Source of the DNA: Staphylococcus durrellii
Lineage (GTDB): Bacteria; Bacillota; Bacilli; Staphylococcales; Staphylococcaceae
Direction: 5' to 3'
Length of the DNA stretch: 64,000 nt
NCBI RefSeq assembly: GCF_015594545.1
Contig: NZ_JADIIO010000001.1
Span: 868,001-932,000 of the forward strand
Shown here: positions 1-7,744 of the stretch, one piece after another
How the letters are laid out: every line of letters begins with the position of its first letter
Position numbering within the stretch: position 1 is the first letter of the stretch
The notes under the pieces: generated by a model
What the model was told of the DNA's origin: nothing
Seen by the model: the letters and a program-made list of their open reading frames with translations, nothing else
Database searches by the model: none
Made by a program: the position numbers and the translations under genes

Positions 1-1
1 A

Positions 2-850
2 ACCTATGGTAGTAACAATGTCTTAGATCATATTGAATTTGATTTTGGTGAGAGTAAAATTGTTGGTTTAATAGGAAAAAATGGTGTCGGAAAAACAACT
101 TTAATGAAAGTTATGAACGGCAATATTATTAACTATAAAGGCCAAGTTGATACTGCTAGAGATGAAAATATAGGTTATTTAATTGAACATCCCAAATTAT
201 ACAATAATAAATCAGGTCTCTATAACTTGAAATTATTTGCTCAGGTTCTAGGTAAAGGATTTGATAAGCAGTATGCCAATTATATTATAGATGCTTTTGG
301 CATGCGCGAATATATTAAGAAAAAAGTTAAAAAATATTCTATGGGTATGAAACAGAAACTGGCAATCGCCGTTTCTTTAATGAACAAGCCTAAATATTTA
401 ATTTTAGATGAACCTACGAATGGTATGGATCCAGATGGCTCAATTGATGTTTTGACCACGATTCAATCTTTAGTAAATGATTTAGATATGAAAATTCTCA
501 TCTCTAGTCATAAATTAGAGGATATCGAGTTGATTTGTGATAGAGCTATATTTTTAAGAGACGGTCAATTTGTTCAAGATGTTAACATGAAACAGGGCAC
601 AACATCTGATTCAACTGTAGTAAAAGTAGATGCTTCTGACTTTGAAACCACTTTATCTTATATTAGTGAACATAGTGATTTCGTTCAATCTGATCAAGCT
701 ACAGGTGAAATAATATTGAAAGTACAAAATAATTATCAATCATTACTAAAAGGTTTGGCGAGCATTGAAGTGTATCCAACGTATATTGAAACACGTAAAA
801 GTTCGTTACGCGATACTTACTTTAATATTAACCAGAAAGGTGGCCAATAA
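2..850 (+). CDS. pmtC: ABC transporter ATP-binding protein, 5'-truncated (PmtC-like)
   Basis: ATPase subunit of an ABC exporter; the 5' end lies outside the window, and the open frame runs from the first bases. Walker A (GKNGVGKTT) is encoded at 74-100, the signature (YSMGMKQK) near 337-360, Walker B with LDEPTNGMDP near 400-435 and the H-loop (SSHKLED) near 500-520. The stop overlaps the permease start by one base, so the two are co-translated. Position next to the YolD, ppaC and nos genes is where S. aureus carries pmtABCD, the phenol-soluble modulin exporter, and a short ATPase followed by a permease fits pmtC-pmtD. The Pmt assignment is inferred from position; the ATPase call is certain. 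Confidence 0.85.
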   Translation, partial: TYGSNNVLDHIEFDFGESKIVGLIGKNGVGKTTLMKVMNGNIINYKGQVDTARDENIGYLIEHPKLYNNKSGLYNLKLFAQVLGKGFDKQYANYIIDAFGMREYIKKKVKKYSMGMKQKLAIAVSLMNKPKYLILDEPTNGMDPDGSIDVLTTIQSLVNDLDMKILISSHKLEDIELICDRAIFLRDGQFVQDVNMKQGTTSDSTVVKVDASDFETTLSYISEHSDFVQSDQATGEIILKVQNNYQSLLKGLASIEVYPTYIETRKSSLRDTYFNINQKGGQ

Positions 851-1578
851 TGAACAGTATTCAATTGGTAAAATATGACATCTATAGTATTTTGAGAAGT
901 CCACTTACTTATCTAGCTATTGTATTAACTTATCTTGCATTAGGTGGTATGACAGCGTTATTTATGCAACAACAAGATCAAGTTAATGGGAATACTATTT
1001 TAGCTATTGGAAGTTGGTTTTTCTCAATCGTAGGTTTACTATTTGTAATAAAAACGATTACACGTGATATTTCACAAGGAACAATTCAATTATATTTTAA
1101 TAAGAAAAGTAGTCGTATTAGTTATTTAATAGCAAAAGTTATTTCTATAATTTTAATTGCTATAATTATGACGGCATTGTTAACTGTTTTTGTATTAGTA
1201 ATTCAAAATATTTGTGACGGTAAAAATGTAAAAACTGACAAGCTTTTTGAGTTATTAGTCTTCTACATTATTTTCCAGTTATTTTATGGATTATTGTTAT
1301 ACTTATTCTCATTAATTGTGCCAAAAACAGCATTAATCTTTACTTTAGGTATCTTTTTAGTATTTATCGTTCCTTTTGCTGAACCTTTTTTACCTATGAT
1401 TCCTAAAATAGGGGATAATATTCAGGATTCACTTAAATATATACCTTTTAGTTATTTAACTGATAAAACAACGTCTGGAGATTATACTTTCAGTCATTGG
1501 CAATGGTTTATTTCTAGTGCATCAATTATTATACTTTTTGTAATTAATTTATTTTATGTGGCTAAAAAAGATATATAA
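850..1578 (+). CDS. pmtD: ABC transporter permease (PmtD-like)
   Basis: Membrane subunit, 242 residues, with about six hydrophobic segments (roughly residues 18-38, 50-68, 92-118, 134-152, 158-178 and 218-238) separated by short basic loops. The ATG overlaps the stop of the ATPase gene by one base, and the unit closes with a strong terminator just downstream. It probably forms an exporter with the preceding ATPase; if this is the pmt locus, the substrates would be amphipathic cytolytic peptides and it would also give self-protection. The substrate is inferred from the locus only and the sequence itself is not diagnostic. Confidence 0.8.
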   Translation: MNSIQLVKYDIYSILRSPLTYLAIVLTYLALGGMTALFMQQQDQVNGNTILAIGSWFFSIVGLLFVIKTITRDISQGTIQLYFNKKSSRISYLIAKVISIILIAIIMTALLTVFVLVIQNICDGKNVKTDKLFELLVFYIIFQLFYGLLLYLFSLIVPKTALIFTLGIFLVFIVPFAEPFLPMIPKIGDNIQDSLKYIPFSYLTDKTTSGDYTFSHWQWFISSASIIILFVINLFYVAKKDI

Positions 1579-1600
1579 AAATTTTAGATTTAAATATAAA

Positions 1601-1637
1601 GAGGCCCGTTAGATTATATATTCTAACGGGTCTTTTT
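1601..1637 (+). terminator. Intrinsic terminator after the ABC exporter genes
   Basis: Perfect 9-bp stem, CCCGTTAGA at 1605-1613 with TCTAACGGG at 1622-1630, followed by a T-rich tract. It ends the ABC transporter operon. The A-rich left flank could also serve the converging minus-strand gene. Confidence 0.9.
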
Positions 1638-1691
1638 ATTGTTATTATATTTTGAAAATGATAATACTTATTTGATGCATTGCTATGAAAG

Positions 1692-2252
1692 TTACTTATG
1701 GAGTAACTGTTCTACAATCGAATCATAAACTGCTTTCCATAACTGTGAGTCCGTTTTATAACGATTAGTAATAATAGCATGAACTTCATTCGACTTCTCT
1801 TCATAGGAAGCATCATCTTTATTTGGCAAATTAGCGCGGCTTTCTTCAACGAATTTTTGTGCTTGTCTAGCACGTGGCCCCCATACCGTTTCTTGTTGGT
1901 ACTCATCGTTTAAAAAAACAAAGATTGGAATACTTCGCGCAGTCCCATTAGTTAAGTATTGATCAATTAAATTAGTATCATCATCGCGATGGAACACGCG
2001 TACTTCTAGATTTAATTGTTCAGTAATACTTTTTAATATGGGAAGGTTCATCATGGCATCTCCGCACCAATCCTCCGTTATAACTAACACTTTACTATAA
2101 TTTAATGACTTAATTTTTGTCAGCCTATCATCTTCTTGTGGAAGTGAAAAAGAGTTATAGATTGTAATTAAATCTTCTTTATTTTCACTCATTTGCTCAA
2201 TATACTCATTGAGTGGCTGACTATCATTAAAATAAGTCTTTAAGCTTGTCAT
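1692..2252 (-). CDS. Thioredoxin-like family protein with a single active-site cysteine
   Basis: Cytoplasmic protein of 186 residues with a thioredoxin-like fold. The active-site motif is WCGD at residues 62-65, so the resolving cysteine of the usual CxxC is aspartate, and the conserved cis-proline is in RSIPIF (about residue 109). It resembles the bacillithiol-era Firmicute thioredoxin-like group (Thioredoxin_9 type) rather than a classical TrxA. A single cysteine suggests a monothiol mechanism, possibly acting on bacillithiol-mixed disulfides; this is inference. The start follows an AAGGGGG ribosome-binding site. It is monocistronic. Confidence 0.8.
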   Translation of the reverse strand: MTSLKTYFNDSQPLNEYIEQMSENKEDLITIYNSFSLPQEDDRLTKIKSLNYSKVLVITEDWCGDAMMNLPILKSITEQLNLEVRVFHRDDDTNLIDQYLTNGTARSIPIFVFLNDEYQQETVWGPRARQAQKFVEESRANLPNKDDASYEEKSNEVHAIITNRYKTDSQLWKAVYDSIVEQLLHK

Positions 2253-2418
2253 TATGTAACCCCCTTTAGATATTGATGTTATTATAGCAAATTAATATAT
2301 TATGGGAAATTATTTTACCTAAAAAATTAATGATTTAAACTAACTTGTTGAGCTAAGGGATGCAACAATAAAAGGGCTATGCTATATTTGAAACATAAGG
2401 TCGGAGTGTGAAATATTG

Positions 2419-2910
2419 ATGAATAAGAATTTGTACATGAAAATAACGATATCTTTAATTTTTCTTATTTTAAGTATTGTAGGATTAGTGATTGGGGTAC
2501 ATATAAAAAATGAAAAATCGACCGATTTATCTTCGTTTACAATAGATGATATTGCAGTCGGAGACAAATTTAAACACTTAGGATATGAGAAAAATAATAA
2601 AATAAAACTTGATAGATATTCTTTTTATAATAAAATAAATCATCCTAATTTAGTGATTAAAGTCGCTAAGAAATCTAAGATTGTTATGGGTATTACGCTC
2701 ACAGGAGATAAAGATATCAAAACAATTGATAATGTACATATTAATGATTCTTTTGAGGATTTAAAGCGTAAATTAGGCTGTAATTATACAGAACGTAAAT
2801 TGGGTAAAGGGTACAAACTTATCCAATATATAGATAAAATGCATCGTATTAAGTTATCTGCGGTTATTAAGCATGAGGAAATTAAAAAGTTTGAGTTTTA
2901 CAAACAATAA
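2419..2910 (+). CDS. Hypothetical membrane-anchored protein
   Basis: Not recognised. About 163 residues: a basic N-terminus, one hydrophobic segment (about residues 7-27) without a lipobox cysteine, then a soluble mixed alpha/beta region likely outside the membrane. The segment VGDKFKHLGYEK followed later by a second similar NDSFEDLKRKLG suggests two short repeats of the kind seen in small extracytoplasmic modules. GGAG at 2403-2406 serves either the TTG at 2416 or the ATG at 2419; I use the ATG. It stands alone between a minus-strand gene and the DUF1700 pair. Confidence 0.6.
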   Translation: MNKNLYMKITISLIFLILSIVGLVIGVHIKNEKSTDLSSFTIDDIAVGDKFKHLGYEKNNKIKLDRYSFYNKINHPNLVIKVAKKSKIVMGITLTGDKDIKTIDNVHINDSFEDLKRKLGCNYTERKLGKGYKLIQYIDKMHRIKLSAVIKHEEIKKFEFYKQ

Positions 2911-3001
2911 GTAATTTACATAGTAACTTTGAAGTTAACTTTTATTCTTAATCAGATATAACTATATAAATATAATCTAAATTTAAATGGCGGTTGGTAT
3001 T

Positions 3002-3562
3002 GTGGATAAAATTACCTTTTTGAATGAACTTGAACAAGAACTCAATCATTTACCGAGAAAAGCTAGAGACAATAAAATGTATGAGTATGAAGAATACTTT
3101 TTTGAGGAGGAACAAAGGGGGAAAAATGAGTACCAAATTGTGGGTGAACTAGAATCTCCTAGAACATTAGGGAAAGAAATAATGGCGCAAAACGCTATTA
3201 GTTATGCCGAATATAGAACAAATGCTCAGACGATTTTCAAAGCGATTATGGCATCATTAGGTATGGGTATTGTATCGCTACTCATTATTTTAATACCAAT
3301 GATTTTTGTAGCTTTTTTTATGTTTATATTATTATTAATTGCACTGTTATTCTTTATTTCACCAATTTTACTCATCGTGCATGGTTTGATAAATGGAAAT
3401 GTGAGTTTGGCTTTAAGTAATTATTTATTTGCTTTTTCGTATACAGGGTTAGGCATCGTCTTATTTGTGTTAATTTTAAAACTAGCTGAATTAGTTTACC
3501 GTATCATTTTGAGTTATTTACGTTGGAATATAAAAAATATTAAGGGAAGTGCGGCTAAATGA
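3002..3562 (+). CDS. DUF1700 (HAAS) family membrane protein
   Basis: About 186 residues. The N-terminal cytoplasmic part (DKITFLNELEQEL to about residue 65) is the acidic helical HAAS/DUF1700 module, and two or three long hydrophobic stretches follow (about residues 78-130 and 140-170). Such proteins usually sit beside a DUF4097 protein and are thought to be envelope-stress signalling components of unknown mechanism. The GTG at 3002 is chosen because the product then begins MDKITFL as family members do and GGCGG lies 8 bases upstream; an ATG at 2987 has no ribosome-binding site. Its stop overlaps the next start by four bases. Confidence 0.75.
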   Translation: MDKITFLNELEQELNHLPRKARDNKMYEYEEYFFEEEQRGKNEYQIVGELESPRTLGKEIMAQNAISYAEYRTNAQTIFKAIMASLGMGIVSLLIILIPMIFVAFFMFILLLIALLFFISPILLIVHGLINGNVSLALSNYLFAFSYTGLGIVLFVLILKLAELVYRIILSYLRWNIKNIKGSAAK

Positions 3563-4407
3563 GGAAGTTATTCATTAGTGGACTAGTTTTATTTGTCATC
3601 TGTTTTTCATTTGCCTGTATTTCATGGTTTACATTTGAACAACAAGATAATAAAACCAATAAAGCACATAAGAATCTTGACGGTAATGATATTAATAATT
3701 TAAACGTAAATACAAAATTGGCTAAAGTAAATGTAATACACGGTAAAAAATTGGCTATTAATTATAAAGGAACAAAAGATGTTGAAATTGATAAGCATGA
3801 TGGTAAATTATTTGTTAAAGAAAAAAATAACAACGAAGATCATTATGGTCTAAACTTTAACCCGTTCAAAAGCATGGAAAGTGAATTAACTATTACAGTA
3901 CCTAAAAATCAGGAGAATCGCTTAAATATGTATTTAAATTCTGAAACGATCAACATGAATGGCTTGAAATTAGGTAAAGTTAACATCAAAACTACTTACA
4001 ATGGTGGCGATGGTTTGAACATAAAAAATACGCAGTTTGAAAATTTAAAATATCGTTCTAAATCTGCGCCAGTGTATTTGCGGAACACTATTATTAAAAA
4101 TGGTGATATTAAAACAACTAGAGAAATTGATGTAAATAACTCATTGATGAAAAATTCTGTGCTACTATCTCGAAACAAGAGTATTAACTTAAAAGAAATG
4201 AAAAGTACATCTGACATCAAAGCATCGACGACTAAAGGGAATATTCATATGTCATATGCTACGAAACCTAAAGACACATTGCTGAAATTGAATCCTGACA
4301 ATGGTAAAGCACATGTTGATAATAAATACTTTAAAAATAGTAAGGTAGGTAATAGCCATAATGTTCTAGAATTTTATACAGACTATGGCAATATCTTTAT
4401 TAAATAA
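3559..4407 (+). CDS. DUF4097-like beta-helical surface protein
   Basis: 282 residues: an N-terminal membrane anchor (about residues 4-25, no proper lipobox), a short linker, then a region of repeated short beta-strands (DINNLNVNTKLAKVNV, INMNGLKLGKVNIKT, GDIKTTREIDVNNS) typical of the DUF4097 putative-adhesin beta-helix. Probably displayed outside the membrane. It overlaps the DUF1700 gene (ATGA), so both proteins are made together; this DUF1700-DUF4097 pairing is common in Firmicutes. Function is unproven and 'adhesin' is only a family label. Confidence 0.7.
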   Translation: MRKLFISGLVLFVICFSFACISWFTFEQQDNKTNKAHKNLDGNDINNLNVNTKLAKVNVIHGKKLAINYKGTKDVEIDKHDGKLFVKEKNNNEDHYGLNFNPFKSMESELTITVPKNQENRLNMYLNSETINMNGLKLGKVNIKTTYNGGDGLNIKNTQFENLKYRSKSAPVYLRNTIIKNGDIKTTREIDVNNSLMKNSVLLSRNKSINLKEMKSTSDIKASTTKGNIHMSYATKPKDTLLKLNPDNGKAHVDNKYFKNSKVGNSHNVLEFYTDYGNIFIK

Positions 4408-4417
4408 ATGAAATATA

Positions 4418-4475
4418 AAACTGCTCTTTTCTAAGGAAACACGACTAAGTGTAATTTGAAAAGAGCAGTTTTATT
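4418..4475. terminator. Bidirectional terminator between converging genes
   Basis: Perfect 14-bp stem, AAACTGCTCTTTTC (4418-4431) with GAAAAGAGCAGTTT (4458-4471), flanked by A-run and T-run. It serves the DUF4097 gene from the left and the C45 gene from the right. Confidence 0.88.
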
Positions 4476-4510
4476 GAAAAGTGAATAGTAGATTAAATAT
4501 AATGTTTTAA

Positions 4511-5551
4511 TTAATATGTTGCAAAAGTTAGATTAGTATCTATTTGGCCTTCAAAGCTATGCTGATCTAGTGGCTGTCCTTCTAGCCATTGTTGAAAATT
4601 AAATTGTGTGGGCGCTTTATTTTCACCTAATGTAATCCAAGCTGACAGGGATTGTGGCTCATACATACTCGTATGAATTGTTCCAGACCAGCTATTAAAT
4701 AGTTTACTGTATATTTCATTTGAAGGATTATTAAAAAGTTTAAAGGCTTCGTGCTTAGAAATTTGTTCTGGAGCTTGTGCAATTAATCTGTCTAAACGCT
4801 CAATTGATTCTTTCGTATAATTTCTATTTTCATGTGTCAATAGCTTAAAATGATTAGTGCAAGTCTTATCATATCTCACATCGATAGTTCTTGGTGTTAC
4901 TTCAATAATAGCGTGATTTAAATTTTTATCCATTACAATATAGCTAAAAGAACTTCTATGTGGTAATGACTTTAATAATTGAATTGCTTCTGGAACATCC
5001 TTGCAATATTCTAATACTAAGCGTCCTATCATATAGCATACGAAACCATCACCAGGGTGTTTACGATGCATAAAATTATATGCCATAACTAATCCTGACT
5101 CGTTCATGCCATCCATGCGACCGGTTACGCGTGAAGTAGGCCCTAATTGTGCTAGCCCTCCATCATTCGGTTTAAATAATAGATAGCGCGCATCATACGT
5201 TGCTGGATGGTAATCGTAATTGCGAACCATGTAATCATTACCTAAAAAGACGGTACAGCCACTGTTTTTTAATGGCGTAAAACGGTAATGTGCAAAGTTT
5301 AATATCATTTGGTTCGTTGGCAAATTTAATACTTCTTGCATTCCAATAATTTCTTCCCAAATATGAGGGGCATAATGTTGAAAAATCTCGTATGTTTCTT
5401 TTATATGGATATCAAACCGAGGCATACGTTTACGCCATTCCTTTTCTCTGTTCTTCAAAAGAGGGGTTTGTTGCATCCATTGTGCAGTTTTGACGCCTAA
5501 GTCAAAATGAGAACCCCTGTGGGTCATTATATCTGATTTTACATTTTGCAT
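4511..5551 (-). CDS. C45 family autoproteolytic acyltransferase/hydrolase
   Basis: 346 residues, Ntn-hydrolase of the acyl-CoA:6-APA acyltransferase (C45) type. The precursor is expected to cut itself before a cysteine, which then becomes the N-terminal nucleophile; here NSGCTVFLGNDY places that cysteine at residue 99, followed by RNYDYHP, the usual oxyanion/substrate region. An N-terminal MTHRGSHFDLG motif (G-x(4)-G) is also family-typical. No signal peptide, so it acts in the cytoplasm. Amide-bond hydrolysis or acyl transfer is expected, but the substrate is unknown. The ATG at 5551 follows TAGGAG; the longer ORF to 5587 lacks a ribosome-binding site. Confidence 0.8.
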   Translation of the reverse strand: MQNVKSDIMTHRGSHFDLGVKTAQWMQQTPLLKNREKEWRKRMPRFDIHIKETYEIFQHYAPHIWEEIIGMQEVLNLPTNQMILNFAHYRFTPLKNSGCTVFLGNDYMVRNYDYHPATYDARYLLFKPNDGGLAQLGPTSRVTGRMDGMNESGLVMAYNFMHRKHPGDGFVCYMIGRLVLEYCKDVPEAIQLLKSLPHRSSFSYIVMDKNLNHAIIEVTPRTIDVRYDKTCTNHFKLLTHENRNYTKESIERLDRLIAQAPEQISKHEAFKLFNNPSNEIYSKLFNSWSGTIHTSMYEPQSLSAWITLGENKAPTQFNFQQWLEGQPLDQHSFEGQIDTNLTFATY

Positions 5552-5695
5552 AATTGATAACGCTCCTAATGTCACTTTATATAACAATATTGTAACTTTA
5601 ATGTAATTTTATATTAATTGCTATTATTAATAGTTGTGTATATGATGATTATAACATCGATGATAAATTAATTATTAACTCTATGAGGTGATATT

Positions 5696-5752
5696 ATGAG
5701 TAATTATTATGAACAATTTAAATCAGCAGTCGCAGCATGGTGGAACAACTAA
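5696..5752 (+). CDS. 18-residue peptide gene (unrecognised)
   Basis: A short ORF with a textbook ribosome-binding site (GAGGTG at 5685-5690, five bases before ATG) and its own terminator 15 bases after the stop. The peptide is MSNYYEQFKSAVAAWWNN. On a helical wheel the aromatic and aliphatic residues Y4, Y5, F8, V12, W15 and W16 fall on one side, with E6, K9, S10 and N17 opposite, so it could form an amphipathic membrane-active helix. It has no leader and does not resemble PSMs, delta-toxin or AIP precursors. It lies 4 kb from a PSM-exporter-like ABC system. Function unknown; translation is well supported by layout only. Confidence 0.6.
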   Translation: MSNYYEQFKSAVAAWWNN

Positions 5753-5766
5753 AACTTACTAATATT

Positions 5767-5797
5767 AAACGGCTACTAGTATAGTAGTCGTTTTTAT
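5767..5797 (+). terminator. Terminator of the 18-residue peptide gene
   Basis: Stem of 11 bp (one G-U pair), AAACGGCTACT (5767-5777) with AGTAGTCGTTT (5783-5793), then a T-tract. Its closeness to the stop codon supports a very short monocistronic transcript. Confidence 0.85.
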
Positions 5798-6037
5798 TGT
5801 TCTTCAAATCTTTAATAATATCACTCACATTTAAATTATGATATTATATAAATGTTAAATAAAGTATTCAATCTTATATCTTTAACAGAAGTATATTATT
5901 AATAGTGTAAGCATATCATATAATATTATGTTTTTTATTAGAATATATTTCCCAATAATAGGTATACTTTTATTGATGCTTTTAAGTATGCTATCATTAA
6001 AGATAGTGATGTTAATAAATTATTGAGGTGAATCAGA

Positions 6038-6208
6038 ATGTTGAATTTTATTAAAGGTTTAATTAAATTTGTACTTGGTACAATCTTAACTGTATCACTT
6101 TTAGCTGGTGTTGGTGCAGTGGTATTTGCTTATATTTTCAAAAAAGACTTTGAAGACATCGAAAGCAAAACAAAAGAAATCGTATCAGATATTGAAGCTA
6201 ATAATTAA
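6038..6208 (+). CDS. Small single-pass membrane protein
   Basis: 56 residues, too short for most ORF calls. GAGGTG lies eight bases before the ATG and a strong terminator follows the stop. Sequence: basic amphipathic start (MLNFIKGLIKF), one membrane segment at about residues 11-34, then a charged cytoplasmic or external tail (KKDFEDIESKTKEI). It reads as a real conserved small membrane protein, but I do not recognise a family. It has its own promoter region and terminator, so it is monocistronic. Confidence 0.75.
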   Translation: MLNFIKGLIKFVLGTILTVSLLAGVGAVVFAYIFKKDFEDIESKTKEIVSDIEANN

Positions 6209-6211
6209 TTA

Positions 6212-6246
6212 TAAAAATAGAACACGTTACGTGTTCTATTTTTTTG
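6212..6246 (+). terminator. Terminator of the small membrane protein gene
   Basis: AATAGAACAC and GTGTTCTATT form a stem around a short loop between 6214 and 6242, directly followed by seven T residues. Confidence 0.9.
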
Positions 6247-6388
6247 TATAAGTCTTCGATAATCTTAATGTCTATCATTATAATCATTAAGGCAATTGCG
6301 TATACACTAAGCCAATTCTCTACTCTATTCCTCCTACATGGCTATTTAAAATCATATGAGTTTGATTAAGTTTAATATTGATTAATAT

Positions 6389-6793
6389 TTATAATTGTTG
6401 AATTTTTGTAATGTCTAATAAAGAAATTTTAATGTTTTCACCGTCATCATGTTTTATCCCAGTAAGATACATATTTATCATATCGATATGATTCACCGTT
6501 AACGATAATGATTTAAGCCATCCTTCTTGATAATATTCAAGCTGAACAGGTCGATCGTTATGCAAAGACTGATTCAAATGTATATTTAACTCATTTAATT
6601 GATCGTCCGATAGAATGGGACGGTCTATTTTATTTTGATCAATTATATAGTTTTGAATCGTTTCAAATTGTTCTGGCAATGTGGCAAAGGGTGCCCATTT
6701 AACCATTCCTCTGCCCATAGGGATATCTTTAGACAGATATTCTCTTGGGATTTTTCTATAATCGCTTTCTAGTTTATATTGATCTGGAATCAT
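6389..6793 (-). CDS. YolD-like family protein, SOS-regulated
   Basis: 134 residues, YolD-like family: MGRGMVKWAPFATLPEQ near residues 26-42 and a C-terminal small beta-rich part (VQLEYYQEGWLKSLSLTVNHID). YolD proteins often accompany Y-family polymerases and are thought to take part in the DNA-damage response; biochemical role is unknown. The start ATG follows GAGGTG. A perfect LexA-type palindrome lies 24 bases upstream, so SOS induction is likely. I recall the S. aureus counterpart at this position being in the LexA regulon. Here it is not next to dinB, which is 28 kb away. Confidence 0.82.
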   Translation of the reverse strand: MIPDQYKLESDYRKIPREYLSKDIPMGRGMVKWAPFATLPEQFETIQNYIIDQNKIDRPILSDDQLNELNIHLNQSLHNDRPVQLEYYQEGWLKSLSLTVNHIDMINMYLTGIKHDDGENIKISLLDITKIQQL

Positions 6794-6816
6794 CGAAATC
6801 ACCTCAACACAATAAT

Positions 6817-6830
6817 AGAACATATGTTCT
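6817..6830. promoter_or_regulatory. LexA (SOS) box upstream of the yolD-like gene
   Basis: Perfect 14-bp palindrome AGAACATATGTTCT, matching the Gram-positive LexA consensus GAAC-N4-GTTC (staphylococcal form CGAACATATGTTCG). It sits 24 bp upstream of the start codon, a repressing position. Confidence 0.85.
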
Positions 6831-6899
6831 GTTAAATGCAAGTGATTTTTTACATGAATATAAAAAAGAAATACATATTTCTATATAATCAGTCATTGC

Positions 6900-6938
6900 C
6901 AAAAACAGACCAAAACATCTTGATATGTCTTGGTCTGT
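6900..6938 (-). terminator. Remnant terminator of the decayed arsB gene
   Basis: 14-bp stem, ACAGACCAAAACAT (6905-6918) with ATGTCTTGGTCTGT (6925-6938); on the minus strand one pair is G-U and the hairpin is followed by five T residues (6901-6905). It lies directly after the ArsB-like C-terminus. Confidence 0.75.
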
Positions 6939-6949
6939 GTGTAGTCTGT

Positions 6950-7615
6950 TCGAAAAGCATGAATGTAAAGTATCGGCTTAATAAAGTGATAAATAATATT
7001 AGTAGCGTAATTACAATAACTGTTTTAAAGTAAGACAACTGTGATATTTTAATGAATTTTTAGTTAGTACATGTCAACCACAGTAAATAGCTAATGAGCC
7101 GATAGGTGTTATTTTAGGACTTAAATATGAACCAATTACACTATTATAAATCATGCCTTATTTGAGTATTTTCAGAAACGTCGGTTTGATTAATTGTTAG
7201 CGAATCGATTAATACAGTGTGTAAGTTATTTATCACTGATGATAAAAACGCTAGACATGAAACTAGTACCGATAACGTGTACAAGTAAATTATGGCTAGC
7301 AGCAAATGTAAGTATATTACCCAGTAGGTGATTAATACCTAAAATTTCTAAATTAAAGAAGAAAAGGCATACTTCAATGGAAAAAAATACGGTACTTCTT
7401 TTAGTACTTTTTAGTATGTACTAGGCGGTGTTTAGCGCGCTAACAATACGAATACAATTGCTATAAATATTGCAATAAAGTCACTAGCAATGATAAATAG
7501 GTAATATTACTTTTTTATTTAAGTCCAAAGTATGTGCGATAGCTAAAACAATTGGCGTCAAAATAAGTGCATCATCAGCATTAACAAAATTGAACTTACA
7601 CAGCTTAACATCGGA
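6950..7615 (-). pseudogene. arsB: Decayed arsB (arsenite efflux pump) pseudogene
   Basis: This 'empty' stretch holds ArsB-type fragments in shifting minus-strand frames. In ArsB order they are NADDALILTPIVLAI (about 7535-7590), KEVPYF (about 7390), SSVINNLHTVLIDSL (about 7200-7245), VIGSYLSPKITPIGSLA (about 7090-7140) and a C-terminal YFKTVIVITLLILFITLL (about 6985-7035). They match the ArsB landmarks ANDGAALILTPIV, SSVMNNMPTVLIDAL, DLGPKITPIGSLATLLW and YYFKTG. Several stops and frameshifts separate them. The first ~120 residues and part of the middle are gone. No arsR or arsC flanks it. It cannot make a working pump. Confidence 0.82.
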
Positions 7616-7744
7616 TATTTACTATAAACAGATAAAACATAGTGTTGCATCATAAATGATAGACGATAAACATAAAATTTAATTAATTGTTATTCTCAGC
7701 TAACTTTAATAAAATGAAGTTATATCAATATTGGAGGGGTTTTC

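Noticed and set aside
5928..6026. Hydrophobic 32-codon ORF before the small membrane protein
   Set aside because: No ribosome-binding site, and AT-rich DNA gives such ORFs by chance. A TATAAT-like -10 overlaps its start, so it is more likely promoter DNA.
6836..7033. 65-codon plus-strand ORF in the yolD-lactonase gap
   Set aside because: It is antisense to the ArsB-like C-terminus and its terminator, lacks a ribosome-binding site and has a lower-complexity composition.
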